Of a stretch of 56,100 nucleotides of DNA, positions 32,915-42,172 are shown one piece after another (the stretch's first letter is position 1; every line of letters starts with the position of its first letter). Origin of the DNA: Bradyrhizobium sp. CCH5-F6. Its GTDB lineage: Bacteria > Pseudomonadota > Alphaproteobacteria > Rhizobiales > Xanthobacteraceae. Location: the NCBI RefSeq assembly GCF_001556045.1, contig NZ_LSIC01000043.1, positions 1 to 56,100 of the forward strand, given 5' to 3'. The position numbers were made by a program, and so were the translations under genes. The notes beneath the pieces were generated by a model. It saw nothing but the letters and a program-made list of their open reading frames with translations, did not search any database and was not told the origin of the DNA.

Positions 32915-33844
32915 ATGCTGAAACAGCTTTTTGCGCCGCAACTCGTCATCCTTTATGTGCTGGCTGCCTCGACGATTTACGTTCACTTCCGCGGCAAGCA
33001 GCGGCTGCGCTTCGCGCGCCAGCTCGGCGATCACTCGACCTATCTCGCGCCCTACAACGTGCTGATGTATGCGGGCTCGGCTGTGCCGAACAGGCCGGTG
33101 ATCCCGGTCGAGCAGTTTCCCGAGTTGAAGCCCCTCAGCGAGAATTGGGAGACCATCCGCGACGAGGCGGTGCGCCTGTTCGACGAAGGGTTCATTCGAG
33201 CCGCCGCCAAGAACAACGATTGGGGTTTCTACTCGTTCTTCAAGAGCGGCTGGAAGCGGTTTTACCTGAAGTGGTATGACGACTTCCTGCCCTCGGCGCG
33301 CACGCTGTGCCCCAAGACGGTGGAGCTGCTCAATTCCATCCCGAGCGTGCATGGCGCGATGTTCGCGGTGCTGCCGCCCGGTGGCAAGTTAGGGGCCCAC
33401 CGCGATCCCTTCGCGGGCTCGCTGCGCTACCATCTCGGCTTGGTCACGCCGAACTCGAACAAGTGCCGGATCCTCGTCGACGGGGTCGAATGCGTCTGGC
33501 GCGACGGCGAAGCCTTCATGTTCGACGAGACCTTCATCCATAGCGCGGAGAATGCGACCGACGTCAACCGCATCATCCTGTTCTGCGACGTCGAGCGCCC
33601 GATGAAGTTCGGTTTCATGACCGCGATCAACCGCTGGGTCAGCCACCACATCGTCAAGGCGTCGGCGACCCAGAATGTCGACGGCGAGAACGTCGGGGTG
33701 CTCAACAAGGTGTTCGGCAAGCTCTACGAGATCCATCTCGCCAGCCGCAAGGTCAAGGAGTGGAACCGCAACGTCTACTACACGCTGAAATACTCGCTGA
33801 CCGCGTTGATCCTCGGCCTCATCGTCTGGTCGGCGCTGCGGTGA
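32915..33844 (+). CDS. LpxO-like aspartyl/asparaginyl beta-hydroxylase-family membrane protein
   Basis: A 309-residue Fe(II)/2-oxoglutarate dioxygenase candidate. The metal triad is visible as H162 and D164 in LGAHRDPF and H209 in DETFIHSAEN; RYHLGLVTPN and the later DVNRIILFCDVERPM complete the fold. N-terminal (about 8-25) and C-terminal (about 287-308) hydrophobic segments anchor it. This is the architecture of LpxO, which 2-hydroxylates a secondary acyl chain of lipid A, fitting the LPS genes a few kilobases away. Other acceptors are possible. It ends at a strong bidirectional terminator. Confidence 0.88.
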   Translation: MLKQLFAPQLVILYVLAASTIYVHFRGKQRLRFARQLGDHSTYLAPYNVLMYAGSAVPNRPVIPVEQFPELKPLSENWETIRDEAVRLFDEGFIRAAAKNNDWGFYSFFKSGWKRFYLKWYDDFLPSARTLCPKTVELLNSIPSVHGAMFAVLPPGGKLGAHRDPFAGSLRYHLGLVTPNSNKCRILVDGVECVWRDGEAFMFDETFIHSAENATDVNRIILFCDVERPMKFGFMTAINRWVSHHIVKASATQNVDGENVGVLNKVFGKLYEIHLASRKVKEWNRNVYYTLKYSLTALILGLIVWSALR

Positions 33845-33900
33845 CCGTCACTTATCACTGGCTCCGAAGCAACGAGCAGGTCAATCAGCAGGACTGAATC

Positions 33901-33930
33901 AAAAACCCCGGAGCAAGCTCCGGGGTTTTT
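33901..33930. terminator. Bidirectional Rho-independent terminator
   Basis: AAAAACCCCGGAGC (33901-33914), loop AA, GCTCCGGGGTTTTT (33917-33930): a perfect 14-bp stem flanked by A- and T-runs on both strands. It lies between the convergent LpxO-like and FAH-family genes and should stop both. Confidence 0.95.
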
Positions 33931-33947
33931 CTTTCGCGCGGCCCAAA

Positions 33948-34649
33948 CTACTCCGGCTGGCCGATCGAGACCTTCAGCGTGCCGACGCCGTCGACGCCGC
34001 ATTCCAGCTTGTCGCCGGGCTGGAGCTGCGACACGCCGGCGGGCGTGCCGGTCATGATGATGTCGCCGGCGGCGAGCTTCACCTGCTGCGAGAGCTGCCA
34101 GATGATCTCGGGCACGTTCCAGATCAGCTCGGTGAGGTCGCCCTTCTGGGCTTCCTTGCCGTTGACCGTGAGCCAGATCTTGCCCTTGGCCGGATGGCCG
34201 ATCTTCGAGGCCGGCTGAATTGCGGAGCAGGGCGCCGAATAGTCGAACGACTTGCCGATCTCCCAGGGACGCTCCTTCTTGCGCGAGGCGATCTGGAGAT
34301 CGCGGCGGGTCAGGTCGATGCCGACGGCGTAGCCGTAAACGTGTTCCAGCGCCTTGTCGGCGGGGATGTTGAGGCCGCCGCTCTTCATCGCGACGATCAG
34401 CTCGACCTCGTGATGCAGGTCCTTGGTCAGCGGCGGATAGGGAATGGTGGCGCCGTCGGGCACCAGCATGTCGGCGTGCTTGGCGAAGAAGAACGGCGGG
34501 GCACGCTCGTCATTGCCCATCTCGCGGATGTGCTCGAGATAATTGCGGCCGACGCACCAGATGCGGCGCACCGGATAGCGGCCGCTTTCCCCGACGACGG
34601 GAAGCGAGGCCTGGGGCGGAAGCGGGATGACGTAGGAGGCGGCGTTCAT
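33948..34649 (-). CDS. Fumarylacetoacetate hydrolase-family protein
   Basis: A 233-residue protein of the FAH superfamily, which cleaves or decarboxylates beta-dicarbonyl acids with a divalent metal. RRIWCVGRNYLEHIREMG gives the family start, FFFAKHADMLVPDG the substrate strand, and HHEVELIV the metal-binding glutamates. The length matches short FAH members such as acylpyruvases. The ATG at 34649 (MNAASYVIPLP) is used; the frame extends to 34781 without homology. It is followed 17 bases later by the terminator and lies 34 bases downstream of the exporter gene. Confidence 0.9.
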   Translation of the reverse strand: MNAASYVIPLPPQASLPVVGESGRYPVRRIWCVGRNYLEHIREMGNDERAPPFFFAKHADMLVPDGATIPYPPLTKDLHHEVELIVAMKSGGLNIPADKALEHVYGYAVGIDLTRRDLQIASRKKERPWEIGKSFDYSAPCSAIQPASKIGHPAKGKIWLTVNGKEAQKGDLTELIWNVPEIIWQLSQQVKLAAGDIIMTGTPAGVSQLQPGDKLECGVDGVGTLKVSIGQPE

Positions 34650-34683
34650 GCAGGGTCTCGCTGCTCTTGAGGTGGAACGAACT

Positions 34684-36486
34684 CTATGCGGTCGCACTGA
34701 TCGGCGCCAGAGCGCCGGACCCGTGGTGTTGCAGACGGAAGAAAGAGGCGTAGCGGCCGGAGCGGCGCAGCAGATCGTCATGCCGCCCCTGCTCGACGAT
34801 CTCGCCGCCCTCGACGACCAGAATGGCGTCGGCGTGCATGATGGTGTGCAGGCGGTGCGCGATCACGATGGTGGTGCGGTTCTGGCAGAGATGCTCGATC
34901 GCCTCCTGCACTTGCCGCTCGGACTCCGAATCGAGTGCGGCGGTGGCTTCGTCGAGGAGGATGATCGGCGCATTCTTGATCAGCGCGCGCGCCACCGCAA
35001 TGCGCTGGCGCTGACCGCCGGAGAGCTGCGTGCCGTGCTCGCCGACCGGCGTGTCGTAGCCGAGCGGGAAGCTCATGATGAAATCATGCGCGCAGGCGGC
35101 CTTGGCGGCGTCGACGATCTCGTCCTCGCTCGCGCCCGGCCGGCCGAAGGCGATGTTGTTGCGGATGGTGTCGCGGAACAGATAGACGTCCTGGCCGACA
35201 TAGGCGGTTTGCGCGCGCAGCGATTTGCGCGAGACCGACGAGATCGACTGGCCGTCGATCACGATGTCGCCTTGCGTCACCTCGTAGAAGCGCAAGAGCA
35301 GCGCCAGCACTGTCGACTTGCCGCCGCCGGAGGGGCCGACCAGCGCGGTGACCTTGCCGGGCTCGGCCGTGAAGCTCATGCGGTTGAGCACGGTCTCGCC
35401 GTTGCGATAGGAGAAGCTGACGTCGCGCAGCTCGATGCGGGCATCCGACAGCTTCAGCGACGGCTTGTCGTCGTCGGACTTTTCGCTCGCCGGGCTGTCG
35501 ACGACTTCGAGCAGCATGCGTGCACCGACCAGCTGGCTGTTGAGGTCGATGTTGAGCCGCGCCAGCCGCTTGGCCGGCTCGGTCGCCATCAGGAACGCGG
35601 TCATGAAGGAGAAGAACGCGCCGGGCGTGGCGTTGAGCGCCACGACGGCATAGCCGCCGTACATCAGGCAGCCGGCGACCGCGAAGCCGCCGAGCATTTC
35701 CATCAGCGGGTTGGAGCGGTTGGCGACGCGGGCCATCTTGTTGGCGTTGCGCTCGACGACCGCGATGTTCTCGTCGATGCGCTTCTGCATGGTCTCTTCG
35801 AGCGTGAACGCCTTCACGGTGCGGATGCCCTGCAGCGATTCCTGCATCGTCTCCATGATGTCGGCGGTGCCGGTGAACTGGTTGTAGGCGAGGCCCTTGA
35901 TACGCTTCACCAGCTTGCGCAGCACCAGCATCGCCGGTGGCACCGCGACGAGGCCGATGAACGACATCAGCGGATCCTGCCACACCATCACGCCGATCAT
36001 GGCGAGCAGCATCAAGAGGTCGCGCCCGACGGCGTTGACCAGCATGTTGAGGACGTCGGTGATCGATTTCGCGCCGGCGGTCAGGCGCGCAAGGAATTCG
36101 GAGGAATGCCGCTCGGAGAAGAAGCCGACGCTCTCGCGCATCAGCTTGGCGAACAGCTGGCGCTGGTTGGTGGCGAGGATCGCGTTCGAGATCTTGGTCA
36201 GGATCACCATGTGGCCGTAGGTCGCCACGCCCTTGATGAACAGCAACACGACCGTGATGCCCGAGAACATCGCGATGCCCGGGATGTTCTTGTCGACATA
36301 GGCCTGGTTGATGACCTGGCCGAGCACATAGGTCGCGCCTGCGGTCGCGCCTGCGGCGAGCGCCATCAGCGCGAAGGCGACGAGATAGCGTCGCCAGTAG
36401 ACGATGCCCTGTTCCGTGACCAAGCGGCGAATCAGGACCGCTGCCGCGTAGGGATCGTCGGTGATTTTCTTTGGAAACTGGGCCAT
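34684..36486 (-). CDS. MsbA-type ABC exporter (fused TMD-NBD)
   Basis: A 600-residue half-transporter acting as homodimer in the inner membrane. The six-helix TMD spans about 30-300. The NBD shows Walker A GPSGGGKST at 384-392, signature LSGGQRQ at 488-494 and Walker B IILLDEA at 508-514. This is the layout of MsbA, which flips lipid A-core; the LPS gene surroundings support that, though other lipid or drug exporters look alike. The ATG at 36486 (MAQFPKKITDD) is chosen, since an upstream TTG lacks support. The FAH-family gene follows in the same direction. Confidence 0.9.
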   Translation of the reverse strand: MAQFPKKITDDPYAAAVLIRRLVTEQGIVYWRRYLVAFALMALAAGATAGATYVLGQVINQAYVDKNIPGIAMFSGITVVLLFIKGVATYGHMVILTKISNAILATNQRQLFAKLMRESVGFFSERHSSEFLARLTAGAKSITDVLNMLVNAVGRDLLMLLAMIGVMVWQDPLMSFIGLVAVPPAMLVLRKLVKRIKGLAYNQFTGTADIMETMQESLQGIRTVKAFTLEETMQKRIDENIAVVERNANKMARVANRSNPLMEMLGGFAVAGCLMYGGYAVVALNATPGAFFSFMTAFLMATEPAKRLARLNIDLNSQLVGARMLLEVVDSPASEKSDDDKPSLKLSDARIELRDVSFSYRNGETVLNRMSFTAEPGKVTALVGPSGGGKSTVLALLLRFYEVTQGDIVIDGQSISSVSRKSLRAQTAYVGQDVYLFRDTIRNNIAFGRPGASEDEIVDAAKAACAHDFIMSFPLGYDTPVGEHGTQLSGGQRQRIAVARALIKNAPIILLDEATAALDSESERQVQEAIEHLCQNRTTIVIAHRLHTIMHADAILVVEGGEIVEQGRHDDLLRRSGRYASFFRLQHHGSGALAPISATA

Positions 36487-36604
36487 CCGGTGTCCATTGA
36501 CGGCGCGGGACAAAGCCTGCCCGCGCGTCAGGGATCGATGGGCCTCTGTGCCCGCTCAAGCCGAGTTTTTCAAGCCCAATTAAGGGCTTGCGCTTGGGAT
36601 GATT

Positions 36605-37618
36605 CTAGGCCGAAGCGGCGTGGCGGAGGTCGCCGTGGCGCTCGCGGAACAGCTTGTCCTCCCAGGCCAGCGCGTGCGCCGCGATGGTCTCGAGGTCGTC
36701 ATATTGCGGCCGCCAGTCGAGCAGGCCGCGGATACGGCTGGTGTCGGCGACCATGGTCATGATGTCGCCGGGCCGGCGCGGGGCGTATTGCACGGCGAAG
36801 CTGCGGCCCGAGACCCGGCGCACCGCGTCGATGGTCTCCAGCACCGAGTAGCCGCGGCCATAGCCGCAGTTCAGCGTGGTCGAGGCGCCGCCGTTGCGCA
36901 GGTAAGCGAGCGCCGAACGATGCGCCTGCGAGAGGTCGGTGACATGGATGAAGTCGCGAATGCAGCTGCCGTCGGGGGTCGGATAGTCGGTGCCGAACAC
37001 GTCGATCTTGGCGCGCTGGCCGGTGGCGGCTTCCACCGCGATCTTGAGAAGATGCGTGGCGCCGACGGTGGCGAGCCCGATGCGCGCCTGCGGATCGGCG
37101 CCGGCGACGTTGAAGTAGCGCAACGTGACGTATTGCATGCCGTAGGCGGCGGCGACGTCATGCAGCATGATCTCGGTCATCAGCTTCGACGAGCCGTAGG
37201 GCGACAGAGGCCGCGTCGGCGCGTGCTCGGGCACCGGCACCTGGTCCGGATTGCCGTAGACGGCGGCGGTCGAGGAGAAGATGAAGCGGCTGATGCCGCG
37301 CTTCACGGCGACATTGAGCAGATTCCGCGCGGTCGTGAAATTGTTGCGGTAGTAGCCGAGCGGATCGCGCATCGAATCCGGCACGACGACCGAGCCCGCG
37401 AAATGGATGATGCTCTCGATGTCGTGCTGGGCGATCACGCCTTCGAGCAGATTTTCATCGCCCGCATCGCCGATGAACAGCGGCACGCCTTCGGGCAGGT
37501 AAGTGGAGAAACCGGTGGAGAGATCGTCGATCACGACCACGTCCTCGCCGGCTTCCGCCAGCGCCAGGACCGTGTGACTTCCAATGTAGCCGGCGCCGCC
37601 GGTGACTAGCACAGTCAT
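36605..37618 (-). CDS. galE: UDP-glucose 4-epimerase
   Basis: A 337-residue NAD-dependent SDR that interconverts UDP-Glc and UDP-Gal (or the N-acetyl forms) for surface polysaccharides. TGGAGYIGSH is at 6-15, Ser116 in FSSTAAVYG, and Y141 with K145 in SPYGSSK. DGSCIRDFIHVTDL and YNLGxG-like LNCGYGRGYSV are GalE marks. The length is that of GalE. It is divergent from the rightward glycosyltransferase gene. Confidence 0.95.
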   Translation of the reverse strand: MTVLVTGGAGYIGSHTVLALAEAGEDVVVIDDLSTGFSTYLPEGVPLFIGDAGDENLLEGVIAQHDIESIIHFAGSVVVPDSMRDPLGYYRNNFTTARNLLNVAVKRGISRFIFSSTAAVYGNPDQVPVPEHAPTRPLSPYGSSKLMTEIMLHDVAAAYGMQYVTLRYFNVAGADPQARIGLATVGATHLLKIAVEAATGQRAKIDVFGTDYPTPDGSCIRDFIHVTDLSQAHRSALAYLRNGGASTTLNCGYGRGYSVLETIDAVRRVSGRSFAVQYAPRRPGDIMTMVADTSRIRGLLDWRPQYDDLETIAAHALAWEDKLFRERHGDLRHAASA

Positions 37619-37744
37619 GATCTCACCCGTCTTCGATCAACGCGCAAAACTAGCGTTTGCGTGGTGAAGAGGGGGTATCGGCGCGGCTGAACTGGTCACT
37701 ATGCTTAATGTTGCGTATAGGGGCTTTGCGAAACGGAGCATGAC

Positions 37745-38782
37745 GTGGCGAATTCCCCTGATGATCTCGACGTGATCGTGCCAAATCTGCACAGGCGCTA
37801 TTCCGGGGTCACCGCGACCAACCGGATGGTGGCGCCGCGACTGGCGAAACTGTACCGCGCCGCCTGGTTCGGCTCGGATGCGCCGGAGGGGATCGCGCGG
37901 CTAGGAGTTGCCGATTTTCTGAGATTGTGGCGTCGCAAGCGGCCCGTGATCTGGCATGCGCGCCGCAACAACGAGATGATCGCCGGCGTCGTGTTGCGCG
38001 CGCTCGGCTGGCCACTGAAACTCGTGTTCACCTCGGCGGCGCAGCGGCATCACAGCTGGATCACGCGCTGGCTGATCCGGCGCATGGACGCGATCATCGC
38101 GACATCAGATATCTCGGCCTCGTTCCTGAAGGTGAAGGCGACGGTGATCCCGCACGGCGTCGACACCGACGTCTACGCGCCGCCGACGGATCGCGCTGCG
38201 GCGTTCGCGGAAAGCGGGCTGCCGGGCCGCTACGCCATCGGCTGCTTCGGCCGCGTGCGGGCGCAGAAGGGCACCGATGTGTTCGTCGATGCGATGTGCC
38301 GCCTCTTGCCGCGCCATCCCGATTTCACCGCCGTCATCGTCGGTCAGGTCACGCCAGAACAGACTGCCTTTGCCAATGACCTGAAGAAGCGCATCGAAGC
38401 TGCCAACCTGCGATCGCGCATCGTCATCACCGGCGAGCTGCCGATCGAAGCGGTGCAGCGCTGGTATCAGCGACTGACGATCTACGCCTTCACTTCGCGC
38501 AACGAAGGCTTCGGCCTGACCCTGATCGAGGCGATGGCGGCCGGCAGCGCGCTGGTCGCCGCACGTGCCGGCGCGGCCGAGCTCGTGGTGGAGGATGGCG
38601 TCACCGGCGTGCTGATCCCGGCGGGGGATGCCGACGCGCTCGCCGCGGCGCTGGAGCCGCTGATGCGCGACGTCGCCGCTGCGACGATGATGGGCGAGCG
38701 GGGGCGGGCGAGGGTGCTGGCGGAGTTCAGCCTCGATGCGGAAGCAGCGCGGATAGGGGAGGTCTATCGGCCGCTGCTCTGA
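37745..38782 (+). CDS. Family 4 glycosyltransferase
   Basis: A 345-residue GT-B glycosyltransferase, probably for LPS core or O-antigen. The donor-site region is FTSRNEGFGLTLIEAMAAGSALVAARAGAAEL (the E-x7-E pattern), and IPHGVDTDVY and GRVRAQKGTDVF are typical GT4 segments. The N-terminal DLDVIVPNLHRRYSGVTATN marks the acceptor domain. The GTG at 37745 with GGAG 8 bases upstream is the start. It is divergent from galE; the higBA pair and waaF follow. The donor sugar is not readable. Confidence 0.9.
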   Translation: MANSPDDLDVIVPNLHRRYSGVTATNRMVAPRLAKLYRAAWFGSDAPEGIARLGVADFLRLWRRKRPVIWHARRNNEMIAGVVLRALGWPLKLVFTSAAQRHHSWITRWLIRRMDAIIATSDISASFLKVKATVIPHGVDTDVYAPPTDRAAAFAESGLPGRYAIGCFGRVRAQKGTDVFVDAMCRLLPRHPDFTAVIVGQVTPEQTAFANDLKKRIEAANLRSRIVITGELPIEAVQRWYQRLTIYAFTSRNEGFGLTLIEAMAAGSALVAARAGAAELVVEDGVTGVLIPAGDADALAAALEPLMRDVAAATMMGERGRARVLAEFSLDAEAARIGEVYRPLL

Positions 38783-39149
38783 TGCGGTTTTCGCCGGTCG
38801 CAAACAAAAACCGCGAAAACAACCCCATGCACAGTAGCCGGGGACAGCAGAATCAATGGCTTGGCCGCGGGGCGATCAAATGCTGATTTTGCGAAATCGT
38901 TTTGACTCGTCGGGCAAAACAGCTGTAGACAGGCAATCTCCAAAAACCATCGATGACATCCTGGACCTCTTCGCCACTGCGGGCCTGCAAGTCCGCGGGC
39001 TGCGGCTAGGGACGGCTCACAACCTGATCAAGTCGGGCGGCCGCGATTTTTCTGACGATCTGACAGGCAGCTCACCTCGAACTCATCACCCGCCAAAGAC
39101 GGGCGCGTTACGACAGCTTCCATAGCGCAACGCCCCAAAAAAGAGCGCG
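38783..39149. other. Intergenic region with suspected dispersed element, no secure gene
   Basis: About 370 bases between the glycosyltransferase and the higBA operators. The stretch 38790-38940 (AAAACCGCGAAAACAACCCC, GCACAGTAGCCGGGGACAGC, GACTCGTCGGGCAAAACAG) matches, from memory, an element repeated across bradyrhizobial genomes. A frame of 89 codons starting at 38856 begins inside it and lacks a ribosome site. The latter part, IDDILDLFATAGLQVRGLRLG, could be a decayed coding fragment. Likely an insertion-prone site through which higBA entered. Confidence 0.4.
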
Positions 39150-39187
39150 TTCCCAATCTGGGAATTTTGATTGATCCCGTAATGGGA
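39150..39187. promoter_or_regulatory. Paired palindromes upstream of higB (HigA operator candidates)
   Basis: TTCCCA (39150-39155), ATC, TGGGAA (39159-39164) is an exact dyad. TCCC (39175-39178), GTAAT, GGGA (39184-39187) repeats the same TCCC/GGGA half-sites with 25-base periodicity. They end 8 bases before the higB ATG. Antitoxin or toxin-antitoxin complexes usually bind such paired sites to repress their own operon. Confidence 0.65.
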
Positions 39188-39194
39188 ACATGTT

Positions 39195-39497
39195 ATGGCA
39201 ATGAATGTAATAGCAAGACGGGCACTCAAGGCCTTTTGGGAGCGATATCCCCAAGCCGAGATCCCGTTGGGAACCTGGTATGAAATCGTTTCCAAGGGGG
39301 ACTGGAGCGGCCCGGTCGACCTGAAGAAGGCATTCGGAAACAACGTGGATTTTGTTGGAGACAACAGAGCCATCTTCGATATCGGCGGCAACAAGTATCG
39401 CCTCGTGGTCCATTTCTCCTACAGGTTCAAGACAGCGCTCATAAAGTTCGTTGGCACGCACGAAGAGTATGACGGAATAGACGCGGAGACTGTGTGA
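39195..39497 (+). CDS. higB: HigB-type mRNA-interferase toxin
   Basis: A 100-residue RelE-superfamily toxin of the HigB type, predicted to cut ribosome-associated mRNA. MNVIARRALKAFWERYP, WYEIVSKGDW, NNVDFVGDNRAIFDIGGNKYRLVVHF and KFVGTHEEYD are the family pattern, with the basic and aromatic C-terminal residues. It precedes its antitoxin (toxin-first order, as in higBA). Base composition is visibly more AT-rich than flanking genes, suggesting acquisition. Confidence 0.92.
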   Translation: MAMNVIARRALKAFWERYPQAEIPLGTWYEIVSKGDWSGPVDLKKAFGNNVDFVGDNRAIFDIGGNKYRLVVHFSYRFKTALIKFVGTHEEYDGIDAETV

Positions 39498-39880
39498 TGA
39501 TGGACGTCAAGCCTCTCCACAACGAACAGGATTATGATTGGGCAATCCGCGAAGTGTCTCGCTACTTCGAGGTCGAGCCGACGCCCGGTACGCCTGACGC
39601 TGATCGCTTCGAAGTCTTGTCTTCGCTCATCAAGGAGTACGAAGATAATCACTTCGCAATCCGTCACGGCGATCCAATCGACGTGCTCCATTTCGCAATT
39701 GAGTCCATGGGGCGCTCGCAGGCGGAATTGGCGGCGTTGATTGGACGTAATCGTGCGTCCGAAATCCTGAATCGCGTCCGGCCACTGACTTTGGATATGA
39801 TCCGGACCATTAGCAAGGAATGGAATATTCCAATTGATGCTCTGACGGCGAAATATGATCTGGGACGTGCGTATGGGTGA
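39497..39880 (+). CDS. higA: HigA-type antitoxin (helix-turn-helix)
   Basis: A 127-residue antitoxin. The C-terminal half has an XRE-like helix-turn-helix (MGRSQAELAALIGRNRASEILNRVRPLTLDMIRTIS). The N-terminal part DYDWAIREVSRYFEVEP is the toxin-neutralising region. The ATG at 39497 overlaps the higB stop by one base (TGATG); an ATG three bases on and a GTG three bases before are alternatives. It should repress the operon through the dyads at 39150-39187. Confidence 0.92.
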   Translation: MMDVKPLHNEQDYDWAIREVSRYFEVEPTPGTPDADRFEVLSSLIKEYEDNHFAIRHGDPIDVLHFAIESMGRSQAELAALIGRNRASEILNRVRPLTLDMIRTISKEWNIPIDALTAKYDLGRAYG

Positions 39881-39930
39881 ATCGCATTTGAGGGCGCATC
39901 AAGTCCCAGCTTAGGTGAGGTCGCCGACTC

Positions 39931-41019
39931 TCACGTCATCGCCCTTGCCTCCGCCTCTCTCAGCACCCGCTCCGCGATCCCCACCACGTCCGCTGCTGCG
40001 ATATTCCGCATGCACCTGTGGTCGTTCATCTTGCAGATCGTGCTCTGGCAGGGCTGGCAGGACAGCGCTTCCTTGTCCTGCACCACAGTCGCGGCGAGAC
40101 CGTTCAGCGGGGCCCAGAGATAGGGGCTGGTGGGGCCGAAGATGCCCATCGTGGGCGTGCCCAGGGCGGCTGCAATGTGCATCAGGCCGGAATCGTTGGA
40201 GATCGCGACGCCGGCTGCGGCCATGGCCAGCACGCCGTTGCGCAGATCAGTGCCGGTGAGGTCGCGCACCCCTGGGCCGCCAGCGGTCCCCGGGCCGCCG
40301 GCCGCGACGATCTCCTGGGCGAGGCCCTTCTCGCCGGGGCCGCCGACCACCCAGACCTCCAGCCCGCGCTCGACCAGCAGCCGCGCGGCCTCCGGATAGG
40401 AGGTCCAGCGTTTTGAGACGCCGACCGAGCCCGGGGCGAGCGCCACCGCAGCGCCTGCGGTCAGGCCGTTGGCTTGGCGCCAGCGGACGATCTGCTCGGC
40501 CGGGACGCGCAATTGCGGCACCGGCCATTCGGGGGGAAGAGGCGCGCCGTCCGGCTGGGCCAGGGCGGCGTTCTTGTCGATGAAGCGGGGCAGCTTCTTC
40601 TCGCCCCAGCGCCAGCGGTTGATCAGGCCGAACCGAAACTCGCCGACGAAGCCGACCCGTTCAGGAATACCGGCCAGGGCCGGCGCGATGGCCGCCTTCC
40701 AGGTTCGAGGCAGCACCAGGGCGGTGCCATAGTTCCGCTTCCGAAGGAGCTTTGCCAGGCCGAGCTGGCGGCCGATCGCGAGCTGGCCGCGCGGCAGGTC
40801 CCAGGCGATGCCCTCCCGCACGCCGGGCATGTAGTCGATCAGGGGGGCGCACAGCGACGTGGTCAGGAGATCGACCGGCCGGTTGGGCCAGCGCTCCTTC
40901 AGGACCCGCACCACGGTGTGATTTCGTACGAAATCGCCGATCCACATGTAGGGAATGATCAGGATCGGGCGGGTGTCGCTCCGGTCTGCATCTCCAACAA
41001 GTTGCGAATCAATATTCAT
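39931..41019 (-). CDS. waaF: Lipopolysaccharide heptosyltransferase II-like (GT9)
   Basis: A 362-residue GT-B enzyme of family 9, which adds heptose to the LPS inner core. ILIIPYMWIGDFVRNHTVVRVLKERWP opens the acceptor domain. VALAPGSVGVSKRWTSYPEAARLL, ISNDSGLMHIAAALGTPTMGIFGPTSP and the Cys-rich CQPCQSTICKMNDHRCMRNI are strong WaaF signatures. It diverges from hldD/hldE, which make its donor ADP-heptose. It lies 50 bases from higA, tail to tail. Adapted to the chromosome in base composition, unlike higBA. Confidence 0.93.
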   Translation of the reverse strand: MNIDSQLVGDADRSDTRPILIIPYMWIGDFVRNHTVVRVLKERWPNRPVDLLTTSLCAPLIDYMPGVREGIAWDLPRGQLAIGRQLGLAKLLRKRNYGTALVLPRTWKAAIAPALAGIPERVGFVGEFRFGLINRWRWGEKKLPRFIDKNAALAQPDGAPLPPEWPVPQLRVPAEQIVRWRQANGLTAGAAVALAPGSVGVSKRWTSYPEAARLLVERGLEVWVVGGPGEKGLAQEIVAAGGPGTAGGPGVRDLTGTDLRNGVLAMAAAGVAISNDSGLMHIAAALGTPTMGIFGPTSPYLWAPLNGLAATVVQDKEALSCQPCQSTICKMNDHRCMRNIAAADVVGIAERVLREAEARAMT

Positions 41020-41180
41020 TCGTTATTAGGACTGAAGTCGTGCCGAGGATGGCGGTTCGGTAGCCGCTCCCGGCCGGCAGGTAAAGCCGGCAGAAGCGGC
41101 GATCCCAAAACCGCTTACACTTTGGCGGATCATGCGCTACGGCAGGGCCGGGCACCAAGAAAATCGGGCAGGTAGTTGGA

Positions 41181-42161
41181 ATGTTGCTGGTGACCGGCGG
41201 GGCCGGTTTTATCGGGTCGAATGTCGTGGCCGCGCTGAACGAGGCCGGCCGCAGCGACGTCGTGGTCTGCGACCTGCTCGGCACCGAGGGCAAGTGGCGC
41301 AACCTCGCCAAGCGGCAGCTTGTGGATATCGTTCCCCCGGCCGAGCTGGCCGACTGGCTGACGGGCCGCCAGCTCGACGCCATGATCCATCTCGGGGCGA
41401 TTTCTGAGACCACCGCAATCGACGGCGACCTCGTGTTCGAGACCAATTTCCGCCTGTCGATGCGTCTTCTGGACTGGTGCACGATGAACGCGGTGCCGTT
41501 CATCTATGCCTCCTCGGCCGCGACCTATGGCGACGGCGAGGCCGGCTTTGGCGACGACGCTTCGTTACCGGCACTGAAGAAACTGCGGCCGATGAATCTC
41601 TACGGCTGGAGCAAGCACATGTTCGACCTCGCGGTCGCCGGGCGCGTGGCGAACGGCGATCCGCTGCCGCCGCAATGGGCCGGGCTGAAGTTCTTCAACG
41701 TGTTCGGCCCCAACGAATACCACAAGGGCTCGATGATGAGCGTGCTGGCGCGGCGCTTCGACGACGTCAAAGCGGGCCGCGTCGTGCAGCTGTTCAAGTC
41801 GCATCGCGAGGGCATCGAAGACGGGGACCAGCGCCGCGACTTCATCTATGTCGACGACGTCGTGCGCGTCGTCATGTGGCTGCTGGCGACGCCGTCGGTG
41901 TCCGGCTTGTTCAACGTCGGCACCGGCAGGGCGCGCAGCTTCAAGGATCTGATGCTGGCTGCCTACGCCGCGCTCGGCAAAAGGCCCAACATCGAATACA
42001 TCGACATGCCCGAGAGCATCCGCAACAGCTACCAGTACTTCACCCAGAGCGAGGTCGATCGCCTCTGTCGTGCCGGCTATAACGGCGGCTTCACGACGCT
42101 CGAGGACGCGGTGAAAGCCTATGTCGGGGATTATCTCGACCGGCCCGACCGCTTCCGCTGA
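41181..42161 (+). CDS. hldD: ADP-L-glycero-D-manno-heptose 6-epimerase
   Basis: A 326-residue SDR that makes the last step to ADP-L,D-heptose. [10 protein letters not shown] is at 5-14, Y141 and K145 are in [11 protein letters not shown], and [22 protein letters not shown] and [15 protein letters not shown] are HldD-specific. The length is slightly above E. coli RfaD (310). It is immediately followed by hldE (11-base gap) and divergent from waaF, so three heptose genes cluster. GmhA and GmhB, needed for the pathway, are not in the window. Confidence 0.95.
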   Translation: MLLVTGGAGFIGSNVVAALNEAGRSDVVVCDLLGTEGKWRNLAKRQLVDIVPPAELADWLTGRQLDAMIHLGAISETTAIDGDLVFETNFRLSMRLLDWCTMNAVPFIYASSAATYGDGEAGFGDDASLPALKKLRPMNLYGWSKHMFDLAVAGRVANGDPLPPQWAGLKFFNVFGPNEYHKGSMMSVLARRFDDVKAGRVVQLFKSHREGIEDGDQRRDFIYVDDVVRVVMWLLATPSVSGLFNVGTGRARSFKDLMLAAYAALGKRPNIEYIDMPESIRNSYQYFTQSEVDRLCRAGYNGGFTTLEDAVKAYVGDYLDRPDRFR

Positions 42162-42172
42162 GGCCCTTGATC

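Noticed and set aside
38856..39125. 89-codon frame as a real gene
   Set aside because: It starts inside a suspected dispersed element, has no ribosome site and a low-information C-terminus. It may contain a decayed fragment at best.
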